From: Candidatus Defluviicoccus seviourii
GTDB taxonomy: Bacteria; Pseudomonadota; Alphaproteobacteria; Rhodospirillales; Defluviicoccaceae
Direction of reading: 5' to 3'
DNA length: 36,601 nucleotides
NCBI GenBank assembly: GCA_900609035.2
Contig: UXAT02000018.1
Location: 1-36,601 of the forward strand
The position numbers and the translations under genes are program-made. Shown here one piece after another: positions 7,337 through 15,233 of this stretch (its first letter is position 1; each line of letters opens with the position of its first letter). Below the pieces are notes generated by a model that saw nothing but the letters and a program-made list of their open reading frames with translations, was not told the origin of the DNA and did not search any database.

Positions 7337-8020
7337 ATGAGAGCGTTACTCGCCCGCTGCCGCCGATGGGTCATGTTCGGCGTGTTGTTACTGGCGCTCT
7401 TGCCGTCGCTGGCGGTGCTCGCGTATGCCGTTTTCGACCCGCCGCTGACGCCGCTGATGCTGATCCGGTGGGCGGAGGGGCTGCCGCTGCGCCGATCCTG
7501 GCGTCCGCTCGACGGCATATCGCCGCATTTGGTCCACGCGGTCATCGCTGCCGAGGACAACCTGTTCTGCAGCCACCGCGGCTTCGATACTGGCGCAATT
7601 GAGGGTGAATTGCGCGGCTGGCTCTTGCAGGGCGAACGGCCGCGCGGCGCCAGCACGATCACGATGCAGACCGCCAAGAACATTCTCCTGTGGCCCGGCC
7701 GCGATCCGCTGCGCAAGATCTTGGAGGCATGGATGACGCCGCAAATCGAAGCGGTCTGGGGCAAGCAGCGGATCATGGAGGTCTATCTCAACGTTATCGA
7801 GATGGGGCCCGGCGTCTACGGCGCCGAGGCAGCGGCGCGGGTGTTCTTCGGCAAGTCGGCGAGCGGATTGACCCGGAACGAGAGCGCGTTGATCGCGGCC
7901 GTGCTGCCCAATCCCCGGCGCTGGCACGCCGGGCGCCCCGATCCCGTCACCAAGGCACGGGCACGCCTGATCGACCGCCGCGTCAACCAGATCGGCCATC
8001 TCTTCGCGTGCCTGGACTGA
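7337..8020 (+). CDS. mtgA: Monofunctional biosynthetic peptidoglycan transglycosylase
   Basis: The protein has 227 residues and is a family GT51 glycosyltransferase that polymerises lipid II into glycan strands. One N-terminal membrane anchor (about residues 12-32) places the domain in the periplasm. Motif 1 carries the catalytic glutamate E73 (VIAAEDNLFCSHRGFD). Motif 2 is GASTITMQTAKN, followed by WPGRDPLRKILEAW. A later motif is EVYLNVIEMGPGVYGAEAAA. All are intact and the length is normal for MtgA without a transpeptidase domain. It stands alone between the flagellar cluster and the cas operon. Confidence 0.95.
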   Translation: MRALLARCRRWVMFGVLLLALLPSLAVLAYAVFDPPLTPLMLIRWAEGLPLRRSWRPLDGISPHLVHAVIAAEDNLFCSHRGFDTGAIEGELRGWLLQGERPRGASTITMQTAKNILLWPGRDPLRKILEAWMTPQIEAVWGKQRIMEVYLNVIEMGPGVYGAEAAARVFFGKSASGLTRNESALIAAVLPNPRRWHAGRPDPVTKARARLIDRRVNQIGHLFACLD

Positions 8021-8074
8021 GGCCTGAGACCGGGGCAGGCATGTGGCGGCGGCCGGTGACGTCTTGGTGGACAA

Positions 8075-8094
8075 TGTGCCGCCTTGTTGGCACA
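8075..8094. promoter_or_regulatory. 6-bp inverted repeat in the mtgA-cas3 gap
   Basis: TGTGCC (8075-8080) and GGCACA (8089-8094) form a perfect stem with an 8-nt loop, about 70 bp before the cas3 start and 55 bp after mtgA. It could be a weak terminator of mtgA or an operator for the cas operon. No convincing sigma-70 boxes were found for cas3. Confidence 0.35.
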
Positions 8095-8163
8095 CTCACC
8101 TAGCGGTTACTCCAAAGAGGGGGGCGGATTGGTGGCTCGCTCCGCCACTTTCCGCAAGGGGGC

Positions 8164-10827
8164 TTGAACGGCAACACCTTCGAGCAAGACTTCACGAACC
8201 TGACCGGCCACGCGCCGATGCGCTGGCAGGTGCGGCTGTACTGCCGCCTCCTCGGCGCTGAGGGCCTGCCGCGTGCGCTCGACCTTCCCACTGGTCTCGG
8301 CAAGACCGCCGTCATCGCGATCTGGTACCTCGCGCGAAGGTCCGGTGCCCGTCTGCCGCGCCGGCTTGTCTATGTGGTCGACCGGCGGGCGGTGGTTGAC
8401 CAGGCGACCACGGTTGCCGACGCGATCAAGGATAAGTCGGGTGACGCCGGCCTACGGGTGAGCACGCTGCGCGGCCAGCATGTCGACAAGCGGCAATGGC
8501 TGGAGGATCCGGCGGCGCCAGCCATCATTGTCGGTACCGTCGACATGATTGGCTCGCGCCTGTTGTTCGAGGGCTACGGCGTGAGCCGGCGCATGCGGCC
8601 CTACCATGCAGGCCTGCTCGGTGCTGACACTCTCGTCGTCCTTGATGAAGCGCACCTCGTGCCGACATTCGAGCGGCTGCTGGAGAAGATTGCTGAACGG
8701 GACGCTCTCGGTCCGCGGGACGAGCGCGCAGCTCGCCTCATCCCGCCGTTCCAGCTGCTGGCACTATCGGCGACCGGGCGCGATGCCGGCGGTGATGTCT
8801 TCCGTCTGAGTGAGGAGGATTGCCAGGATCCGGTCGCAGGGCAGCGTCTCGCGGCCAGGAAACGACTGACGATCGGACCGGCGGGCGATGGGAAGCCAGA
8901 GGAACGCTTGGCGCAAGCGGCGTGGGAGCTTTCAAGCCGCGGCCGGTCGACCGTTCGTGTCCTCGCTTATTGCAACAGCCGCGAGACGGCGGAGAAGACG
9001 AAGGCTTCGATCGAAAAACTGGCCAAGGCCGGTGGGGTGGCGATCGAGAGTGAACTCTTTGTCGGGGCCAGGCGGGTCAAGGAACGGGCTGATGCTGCCG
9101 AGAAGCTGAAAGCGCTGGGCTTTCTCGCCGGCAGCGCTGTCACGTTGGAGAAGCCTGTATTCCTCATCGCCACCTCGGCCGGGGAAGTTGGCGTCGACCT
9201 CGACGCCGATCACATGGTCTGCGATCTCGTCCCCTGGGAGCGCGTGGTGCAGCGATTGGGCCGCGTCAACCGACTGGGCAACGGCGAAGCACAGATCGTC
9301 GTTATCTCTGAACATGCGAGCGAACCGCAACCCAAGAAACCCGATGCTCCCACGCCTCAGGAGGCGCACGCAATGATTGCGTGGCGGACTTCTGAGCTGC
9401 TGCAGCAGTTGCCGCGCCACGAGGACGGCAGCCATAACGCCAGCCCCGGTGCCCTCGCCAATCTCAAGGCCCAGCTTGGCAATGCCGTCATCGCCGCGTC
9501 GACCCCCGCTCCGCTCTATCCCGCGCTTACGCGGCCGCTGGTCGATGCCTGGTCGATGACGTCGCTCGATGAGCACACCGGCCGGCCGGAGGTGCAGCCG
9601 TGGCTGCGCGGCTGGATCGAGGACGATCAACCGCAAACAACCGTCGTCTGGCGTACCTATCTGCCGGTGCGCGGGCAGGGCGGCGAAGCAACGCGTGCCG
9701 AGATCGAGGACTTCTTCGAAGCCGCCGAGCCGCACTTGAGCGAGAAGCTCGAAACCGAAACGTATCGCGTCGTCAACTGGCTGAGGGAAAGGGCCGCAGC
9801 CGTCGAACGCTGTGACGATGCAGAGAGGCCGACCGTCGCTGCCATCGCGCTGGAACCGAATGGATCCTTGCGCAAGGTCCACCGTCTGCACGAGATCACG
9901 TCCGGTGACAACAAGAAGAAGAACGACCAAGCGCTTGCCAGGGATCTCGCGGGCGCGACGCTGGTTGTCGATGCGCGGCTCGCCGGACTGCACGACGGCC
10001 TGCTCAATGACGATACGAATGAACCGCTGTCGACCGCTGACGGCGAGGATGGCTGGCCCACGACTGCTGCGGGCATACCGCTGGTCCCGTTCCGCGTGCG
10101 CAGGGTGATGGTTGGCGAAGGCGAGGCCGCGCTGCCGCCCGTTGCCGACCGGCGCTGGCGGCCGGTGCACGCTTTCGACGTCGCGCGCGACGCGGAGGAT
10201 CAAGCGCTGGCCCAGCTTATCATCGAGAAGTGGCGCAGCGAGGCAACCGACGAGGAGTCGCGCTCCGTTGCGGCCCGTGCCCAGAGCCTGGCCGAACACC
10301 AGGGGTGGGCGGCAGAGAAGGCGCGAGCGATTGTCGAAGCCCTCGGCCTCGACAAGGACCTCGCCGATGCGATCGTGCTCGCCGCCCGCCTGCATGACGA
10401 GGGCAAGGCGACCCGGCGCTGGCAGGGAGCGTTCCACACGCCGACGGACGGCCGCCCGTACGCGAAAACCGGGAGCAAACGACCGCCAGATTTCGCTGTC
10501 CTCGGCGGCTACAGGCACGAGTTCGGCTCGCTGTTGCGGGCGGAAAGGAACAACGCCTTGGCCGTGCTGCCGGACGAGTTCAAGGACTTGGTTCTGCACC
10601 TGATCGCCGCGCATCACGGCCGCGCGCGCCCGGTGATCGAGACGGACGGCTGCGACGATGGCCCGCCGAGCCTGCTCGCGGCCCGCGCCCGCGACATTGC
10701 GTTGCGTTTCGCCCGACTGCAGAAGCGCTTCGGCCCCTGGGGCCTCGCCTGGCTGGAGGCGCTGGTCCGCGCCGCTGACCAGCAGGCGTCGCGCGCGCTG
10801 GAAGCGGAGGACCAGTGCGATGGCTGA
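8164..10827 (+). CDS. cas3: Type I-G CRISPR helicase-nuclease Cas3 (C-terminal HD)
   Basis: Cas3 is recruited by the surveillance complex to unwind and degrade target DNA. The protein has 887 residues from a TTG start at 8164, preceded by AAGGGGG. The helicase comes first: Walker A PTGLGKT (residues about 42-48), DEAH box D161-H164 (VVLDEAHL), motif III S202-A-T, and the C-terminal helicase part with IATSAGEVGVDLDADHMVCD and RLGRVNRLG. The HD nuclease domain is at the C-terminus: H744-D745 in LAARLHDEGK and H817-H818 in AAHHGRARP. Helicase-then-HD order is characteristic of subtype I-G (old I-U) and the reverse of most Cas3 proteins. The gene opens the cas operon and overlaps csb3 by 8 bp. 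Confidence 0.95.
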   Translation: MNGNTFEQDFTNLTGHAPMRWQVRLYCRLLGAEGLPRALDLPTGLGKTAVIAIWYLARRSGARLPRRLVYVVDRRAVVDQATTVADAIKDKSGDAGLRVSTLRGQHVDKRQWLEDPAAPAIIVGTVDMIGSRLLFEGYGVSRRMRPYHAGLLGADTLVVLDEAHLVPTFERLLEKIAERDALGPRDERAARLIPPFQLLALSATGRDAGGDVFRLSEEDCQDPVAGQRLAARKRLTIGPAGDGKPEERLAQAAWELSSRGRSTVRVLAYCNSRETAEKTKASIEKLAKAGGVAIESELFVGARRVKERADAAEKLKALGFLAGSAVTLEKPVFLIATSAGEVGVDLDADHMVCDLVPWERVVQRLGRVNRLGNGEAQIVVISEHASEPQPKKPDAPTPQEAHAMIAWRTSELLQQLPRHEDGSHNASPGALANLKAQLGNAVIAASTPAPLYPALTRPLVDAWSMTSLDEHTGRPEVQPWLRGWIEDDQPQTTVVWRTYLPVRGQGGEATRAEIEDFFEAAEPHLSEKLETETYRVVNWLRERAAAVERCDDAERPTVAAIALEPNGSLRKVHRLHEITSGDNKKKNDQALARDLAGATLVVDARLAGLHDGLLNDDTNEPLSTADGEDGWPTTAAGIPLVPFRVRRVMVGEGEAALPPVADRRWRPVHAFDVARDAEDQALAQLIIEKWRSEATDEESRSVAARAQSLAEHQGWAAEKARAIVEALGLDKDLADAIVLAARLHDEGKATRRWQGAFHTPTDGRPYAKTGSKRPPDFAVLGGYRHEFGSLLRAERNNALAVLPDEFKDLVLHLIAAHHGRARPVIETDGCDDGPPSLLAARARDIALRFARLQKRFGPWGLAWLEALVRAADQQASRALEAEDQCDG

Positions 10828-11692
10828 AACCGCAATCCCGGTCGATCTGCTCAATCCCGGCCAGGTCTTCGCCTGCCTGGGCTTCCTCGAGGCGGCGGAG
10901 ATCCTGCTCGGCGACGCCGAAGGCGGCTTCGATTGGTCGGACGAAGCGAACGTGAAGTTCCGCCTGCGCGCTGCCGGCGACGAAAACCCGGTCGCAGCGG
11001 TGCTGGCGTTCCTGGCGGCGGCAACTGTCAACTCGGTAGCGCCGCTCCGGTCTGAGCACCGCACCGAGAAGTGGACTATCCCAACCGCCCTGCTGCGCGA
11101 AGGCGAGCCGTTTCCGTTTCCCGATCCTTCCAGCCCCGCAACGCTGCCGGCGCGGCTTTCGGTCGGGACATGCTCCCTCGTGCTCGATCACTGGGGCGAC
11201 GCCACCGTCCGTGACAATGTCAAGTTCTGGGCAGGCGCTGCCGGCTATCCCGGGGCCGCACTCGCGCGGGACGCGCTCGCACTCGCGCGCGCAAAGTCGG
11301 AAGGTGCGCTCAATGACCCGTTCGCGGTCTCAGCGCCGCAGAGCAGCAGTTTTCGTTTCGAGTGGCGACGCGATTACATCCCAATCGATGCCGGCTTCTC
11401 ACCAAACGAGCACGGACAGATCACGATGATGGGCTATCCGCTTACGGAAGTGCTGGCGGCGGTCGGTCTCGGCCACGCAAGGCCCCAACGTTTGACGAAA
11501 CTGGAATACCGGTACGGTGTTGCAAGTGGGGGGATCGCCGACGTTTGGCTCGATCCAATGTTTCTCCGCGCAGCGCTTGGCTGTTCCCAGCTTCCTTTTC
11601 TGCAACGCACCTTTCGCATGCAGCTCGGCTGGCCTGGCCAGGAAAACCAAGCCCGGTGCATTCTTAATGTCATAGAGGAGCCCAATCCGTGA
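10820..11692 (+). CDS. csb3: Type I-G CRISPR complex subunit Csb3 (Cas8u2)
   Basis: The protein has 290 residues from the ATG at 10820, which overlaps the end of cas3 by 8 bp. A longer frame upstream is open but lies inside cas3. The start (IPVDLLNPGQVFACLGFLEA) is typical of Csb3, the small Cas8-like subunit of subtype I-G that is expected to read the PAM in the effector complex. The middle contains WRRDYIPIDAGFSPNE and the end EYRYGVASGGIADVWLD. Position between cas3 and csb1 matches the Geobacter sulfurreducens type I-U arrangement as I recall it. The assignment rests on context and the N-terminal motif, as this subunit diverges fast. Confidence 0.85.
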   Translation: MAETAIPVDLLNPGQVFACLGFLEAAEILLGDAEGGFDWSDEANVKFRLRAAGDENPVAAVLAFLAAATVNSVAPLRSEHRTEKWTIPTALLREGEPFPFPDPSSPATLPARLSVGTCSLVLDHWGDATVRDNVKFWAGAAGYPGAALARDALALARAKSEGALNDPFAVSAPQSSSFRFEWRRDYIPIDAGFSPNEHGQITMMGYPLTEVLAAVGLGHARPQRLTKLEYRYGVASGGIADVWLDPMFLRAALGCSQLPFLQRTFRMQLGWPGQENQARCILNVIEEPNP

Positions 11693-12870
11693 CCGCGCCG
11701 CAATCCCCCTCGCACGACACAATCAATTCCTGGGCAGATGATCCGAACGGCCCAGTAGCGTTGCATCTCAGGCAGGAACTGTTGCCAGTCGAGGGCAAGG
11801 GTGGCGTCATCTTTCCGCCTACGTACGCCGACATCGGCTACAACATCGATACGCTTGCCGACGGCACCAAGGTCGCCACCATCGACAGCGTCGGTAGCCA
11901 GGCCAACCGCATGGAGCCGATCTTCAAGCACCCCCCGTACGACGCGTTGGTGCCGCAGATCAAGATCGAGCTGCATAGGGAAGACGACGACAATAGCCCG
12001 TACATTGAAAGACTTTCTCTTCTTGATCTTGCGCATCGCAGCGCGGATGCGGTCGTTCATTCCTGCCCAACCTTGGTACCTGAAATCGCGAGAGCTTTTC
12101 GGGCCTTGAAGCGGCATGGCGACGCAGGACCGCTCTGTTGTTTGGCGCCCACGTCGCTTGTATTCGGTGTTTGGGATTCACGCGGGGGCAGCGGTGAAAA
12201 GATTCCTCGGTTGGTTCGTTCGATCATCCGTGCCTGGGATGTCCAACCACTTCACGCCGCAGCGCAGTTCAACTCTGTCTGGAAGGCGCTTAATGCGGAG
12301 CAACAGGATGAACTCCAGAAAGAAGCGAAGGCCAAGAGAGTGAAGCTCTCCGAGAAAGGCTTTGCCGACGCCCCAGCGACTTTCCGCAAGGTTGGTGAAT
12401 CTGCCGCGAGACATATACCGGAGTTTAGGGAAGGATCACCAAACCTGGAGCGCCGTGTTCTTGGTGGAGTGTTAGCGAGTGGTCGAATCGAGCGCGAAGT
12501 CACGGTTAACCTTGTGGCTCTACGCAGAATCGGCGCTATCAACGACGAAGAAAGCACACGAATCAGACGGTATCTTCTGGCACTCACGCTGATCGCAGCG
12601 ACAACCGACATTGAACTATTCCTGCGTGAGGGGTGCCATCTCCGTTTTGCTGACGAGGAAATCTGGCAGGTCATACCTCGACGCGGCAACGCGGTTGCTG
12701 TCGATCTCACGACGACGGCTGCGCAAGAGCGGCTTCTCAAGTACGCTCAAGATGCCGTTCAGCCGTTCCAGAAAGACTGGCCCAAAGAGCTTGTCCATAA
12801 GTTCGATCTGAAGGAAGCGAAGAAGCTTCTCGCCAAGCGGACCGAGGAAGAGCAAAGCGAAGCATCGTAA
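11689..12870 (+). CDS. csb1: Type I-G CRISPR backbone protein Csb1 (Cas7, GSU0053 family)
   Basis: Csb1 is the Cas7 RAMP subunit that polymerises along the crRNA spacer. The protein has 393 residues. The GTG start overlaps the csb3 stop (GTGA), with GAGGAG 8 nt upstream. Family motifs are present: LHLRQELLPVEGKGGVIFPP, TIDSVGSQANRMEP, APTSLVFGVWDSRG and KIPRLVRSIIRAWDV. The last 40 residues are lysine- and glutamate-rich. From about 11990 to 12850 the GC content and codon choice drop visibly relative to csb3 and csb2 on either side, with more A/T-ending codons, although the frame stays intact. Confidence 0.93.
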   Translation: MTAPQSPSHDTINSWADDPNGPVALHLRQELLPVEGKGGVIFPPTYADIGYNIDTLADGTKVATIDSVGSQANRMEPIFKHPPYDALVPQIKIELHREDDDNSPYIERLSLLDLAHRSADAVVHSCPTLVPEIARAFRALKRHGDAGPLCCLAPTSLVFGVWDSRGGSGEKIPRLVRSIIRAWDVQPLHAAAQFNSVWKALNAEQQDELQKEAKAKRVKLSEKGFADAPATFRKVGESAARHIPEFREGSPNLERRVLGGVLASGRIEREVTVNLVALRRIGAINDEESTRIRRYLLALTLIAATTDIELFLREGCHLRFADEEIWQVIPRRGNAVAVDLTTTAAQERLLKYAQDAVQPFQKDWPKELVHKFDLKEAKKLLAKRTEEEQSEAS

Positions 12871-12872
12871 GC

Positions 12873-15110
12873 ATGCCCCGCGTCCTGCTCATTGCCGTGC
12901 GCCTTCACGACGGACGTTTTCACGGCCGGCCGGAGTGGCCGCCGTCGCCGGCGCGATTGTTTCAGGCGCTGGTCGCAGCCGCGGCCAGGGGCGCTCACAT
13001 CGACGATCGAGACCAACAAGCACTCGCTTGGCTCGAATGCCTCGATTCACCCCTTATCGTTGCCCCGCCCGCGCGCAAGGGGCAGCCCTTCGCCAACTTC
13101 GTACCAAACAACGATCTCGACGCCAAAGACGGCGATCCCGCGCGCGTCGCCGAGATCCGCGCCCCAAAATGGATCCGCCCGCACCTGTTCGAGCCGGACG
13201 CGCAACTCCTCTACCAGTGGCATTTCGATGGTGAGGAAATGCATGCCCAGGCCATCGCGGGTCTTGCCAATCGCCTCTACCAGCTCGGCCGCGGCATCGA
13301 CATGGCCTGGGCAGCGGCGCAAGTCCTCGACCTCGACGACGCCCTCGCCAAGATTGATTCGGGTACGAGCCGTGTCTACCGCCCCTGCAAGTCGGGCGCG
13401 GGGCCGGCACTGCCCTGTCCCCAGCCCGGCTCGCTGCAAAGCCTGATCGACCGTTACAAGGCAACCAGCGAGCGCTTTGCGGTCATAACGGAGCCGGCGC
13501 CGACAAGGAAGGATCCCAATCAAATCAAGGTCGTGGGACAGACCTTCAGCCAAGCACCGAAGCCGCGCTTCCGCGAGATCGCCTACGACAGCCCGCCCGT
13601 CCGCCTGCTATTCGAGCTGCGCCCGGCGGACGCGAACGCGAATTTCTTTGCCTGGCCGCTTACGGAGATCGTCGGCCTGGTCGAAACCGCGCGCGATGGC
13701 GCAGCAACGGCGCTCGGCGGCGTGCTGCCGGCTCAGCGTGCATGCATCGAACGCGTGTTCATCGGCCGCGGCGCGACGGAGGCCGACAAGGCGAGCCGCC
13801 TCCGCATCATCCCTCTGCCTTCCATCGGCCATGTCCATGCCGAGCGCTCGATCCGTCGCCTCCTGGTCGAAGTGCCGCCTGACTGTCCACTTGACCCCCG
13901 CGATATTGCCTGGGCGTTCACCGCCTGGATGCCGCACGACCGGGAAACCGGCGAGCTCAGCGGCTGGCAGCTGGTGGAAATCGAGGCCCGCGCCGGCGAG
14001 CGCTATGCGAAGATGCCGGGCCACTACGGCATCGACGACGGGGCAGGGTACCGCCGCTGGCGCACCGTCACGCCTGCAGCGCTTCCCGCGCGCGCCGCCC
14101 GCCGCCGCATCGATCCGGCGCGCATCAGCGACGAGGCGAAGAGCGGCTCCGAGCGCTTGGCCGAGGAATCTCGCGCCGCCGCCGCCGTGTGCCAGGCGCT
14201 GCGCCATGCCGGCATCGCCACGCCGGCCCTCGCGCTCCGCGTCCAGCGCGAACCGTTCGAGGCCAAGGGTGCGCGCGCCGAAACGTTCGCCCCCGGCACG
14301 CGGTTTTCCAGGCATGCCCTGTGGCATGTCGAGATCGCCTTCGCCACGCCGCTCTCCGGTCCGCTCGTGATCGGCGACGGCCGCTACCTCGGTCTCGGCC
14401 TGATGGCGCCCGTGCCGGCGGCTCCCGCGATCCACGCCTTTGCCTCCGATACCGCCGTAGACACCGATGCTGCGCCGCAGTTGGCCCGCGCCCTGCGCCG
14501 CGCCGTGATGGCGCGCGTGCGCGGCGCGCTGGGCAAGGGGCCGGACGAAGGGCTGCCGCTGTTCTATTCCGGCCACGAGGCGGATGGCAGTCCGGCGAAC
14601 CACGAACACCACGCCCATCTGTTCTTTGCCGTCGAGCCGGGACCTTCCGCCCGTCTCCTGATCCTGGCGCCACACATCGTTCTGCGTCGCTCATTAGACG
14701 GCAAGGAAGCGGCTCAACTGCGGACGCTGGACATGGCCCTGGCCGGTTTCACCAGCCTGAAGGCTGGCAGCGCCGGCGTCCTTGAACTTGCACCGCTTCC
14801 TGAACTGCAGCCGGGCCATCCACTCCTCGGCCCCGCTCGGACATGGGAAAGCCGCACTCCGTACCGTCCGACCCGCCACGCCAGCCGTGGCAAGGACCCG
14901 GCCGCAGCGCTGATCGAGGACGCCATTTCCGAATGCGGACGGCGTGGTCTTCCGCAACCACGTGTGGAGATCGTCGGCTGCGCATCCGGTCCGAGAGGTG
15001 GCCACGTTTCCGCCCATCTGCGGCTCGATTTCGCAGTTGCCGTTGAAGGGCCTGTTCTTCTTGGCCGTGACAGCCACATGGGCGGCGGTTTGTTTGCCGC
15101 TGTCCGCTGA
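12873..15110 (+). CDS. csb2: Type I-G CRISPR protein Csb2 (Cas5-Cas6 fusion, GSU0054 family)
   Basis: The protein has 745 residues and starts 2 bp after csb1. Csb2 is known to join the Cas5 role (capping the crRNA 5' end) with the Cas6 role (cutting precursor crRNA at the repeat hairpin). The N-terminus (VRLHDGRFHGRPEWPPSPAR) is the family signature and the Cas5-like half. The C-terminal half is RAMP-like and ends in a glycine-rich loop (GPVLLGRDSHMGGGLFAAV), the RNA-binding loop expected of Cas6. Histidines in the C-terminal half (for example NHEHHAHLFF, about residues 572-581) are candidates for the cleavage site. GC3 is very high, unlike csb1. A 123-bp gap follows before cas4-cas1. Confidence 0.92.
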   Translation: MPRVLLIAVRLHDGRFHGRPEWPPSPARLFQALVAAAARGAHIDDRDQQALAWLECLDSPLIVAPPARKGQPFANFVPNNDLDAKDGDPARVAEIRAPKWIRPHLFEPDAQLLYQWHFDGEEMHAQAIAGLANRLYQLGRGIDMAWAAAQVLDLDDALAKIDSGTSRVYRPCKSGAGPALPCPQPGSLQSLIDRYKATSERFAVITEPAPTRKDPNQIKVVGQTFSQAPKPRFREIAYDSPPVRLLFELRPADANANFFAWPLTEIVGLVETARDGAATALGGVLPAQRACIERVFIGRGATEADKASRLRIIPLPSIGHVHAERSIRRLLVEVPPDCPLDPRDIAWAFTAWMPHDRETGELSGWQLVEIEARAGERYAKMPGHYGIDDGAGYRRWRTVTPAALPARAARRRIDPARISDEAKSGSERLAEESRAAAAVCQALRHAGIATPALALRVQREPFEAKGARAETFAPGTRFSRHALWHVEIAFATPLSGPLVIGDGRYLGLGLMAPVPAAPAIHAFASDTAVDTDAAPQLARALRRAVMARVRGALGKGPDEGLPLFYSGHEADGSPANHEHHAHLFFAVEPGPSARLLILAPHIVLRRSLDGKEAAQLRTLDMALAGFTSLKAGSAGVLELAPLPELQPGHPLLGPARTWESRTPYRPTRHASRGKDPAAALIEDAISECGRRGLPQPRVEIVGCASGPRGGHVSAHLRLDFAVAVEGPVLLGRDSHMGGGLFAAVR

Positions 15111-15233
15111 TCTTCCGCGTTTGCGTGTTTCTTCTGGCTTTCCGGCCCGCATACACTTGGTGCACTGGGCGCGCCGCGGCGCCTGCCGCTCTGCCTGATC
15201 GCAGCGCGCGCCGGCAAACAGGGGGGAGACCTG

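Noticed and set aside
8932..11064. A 710-codon open frame antisense to cas3
   Set aside because: It mirrors the high-GC3 coding strand of cas3, is arginine/alanine-rich low-quality sequence, and resembles no family; cas3 motifs on the + strand are complete.
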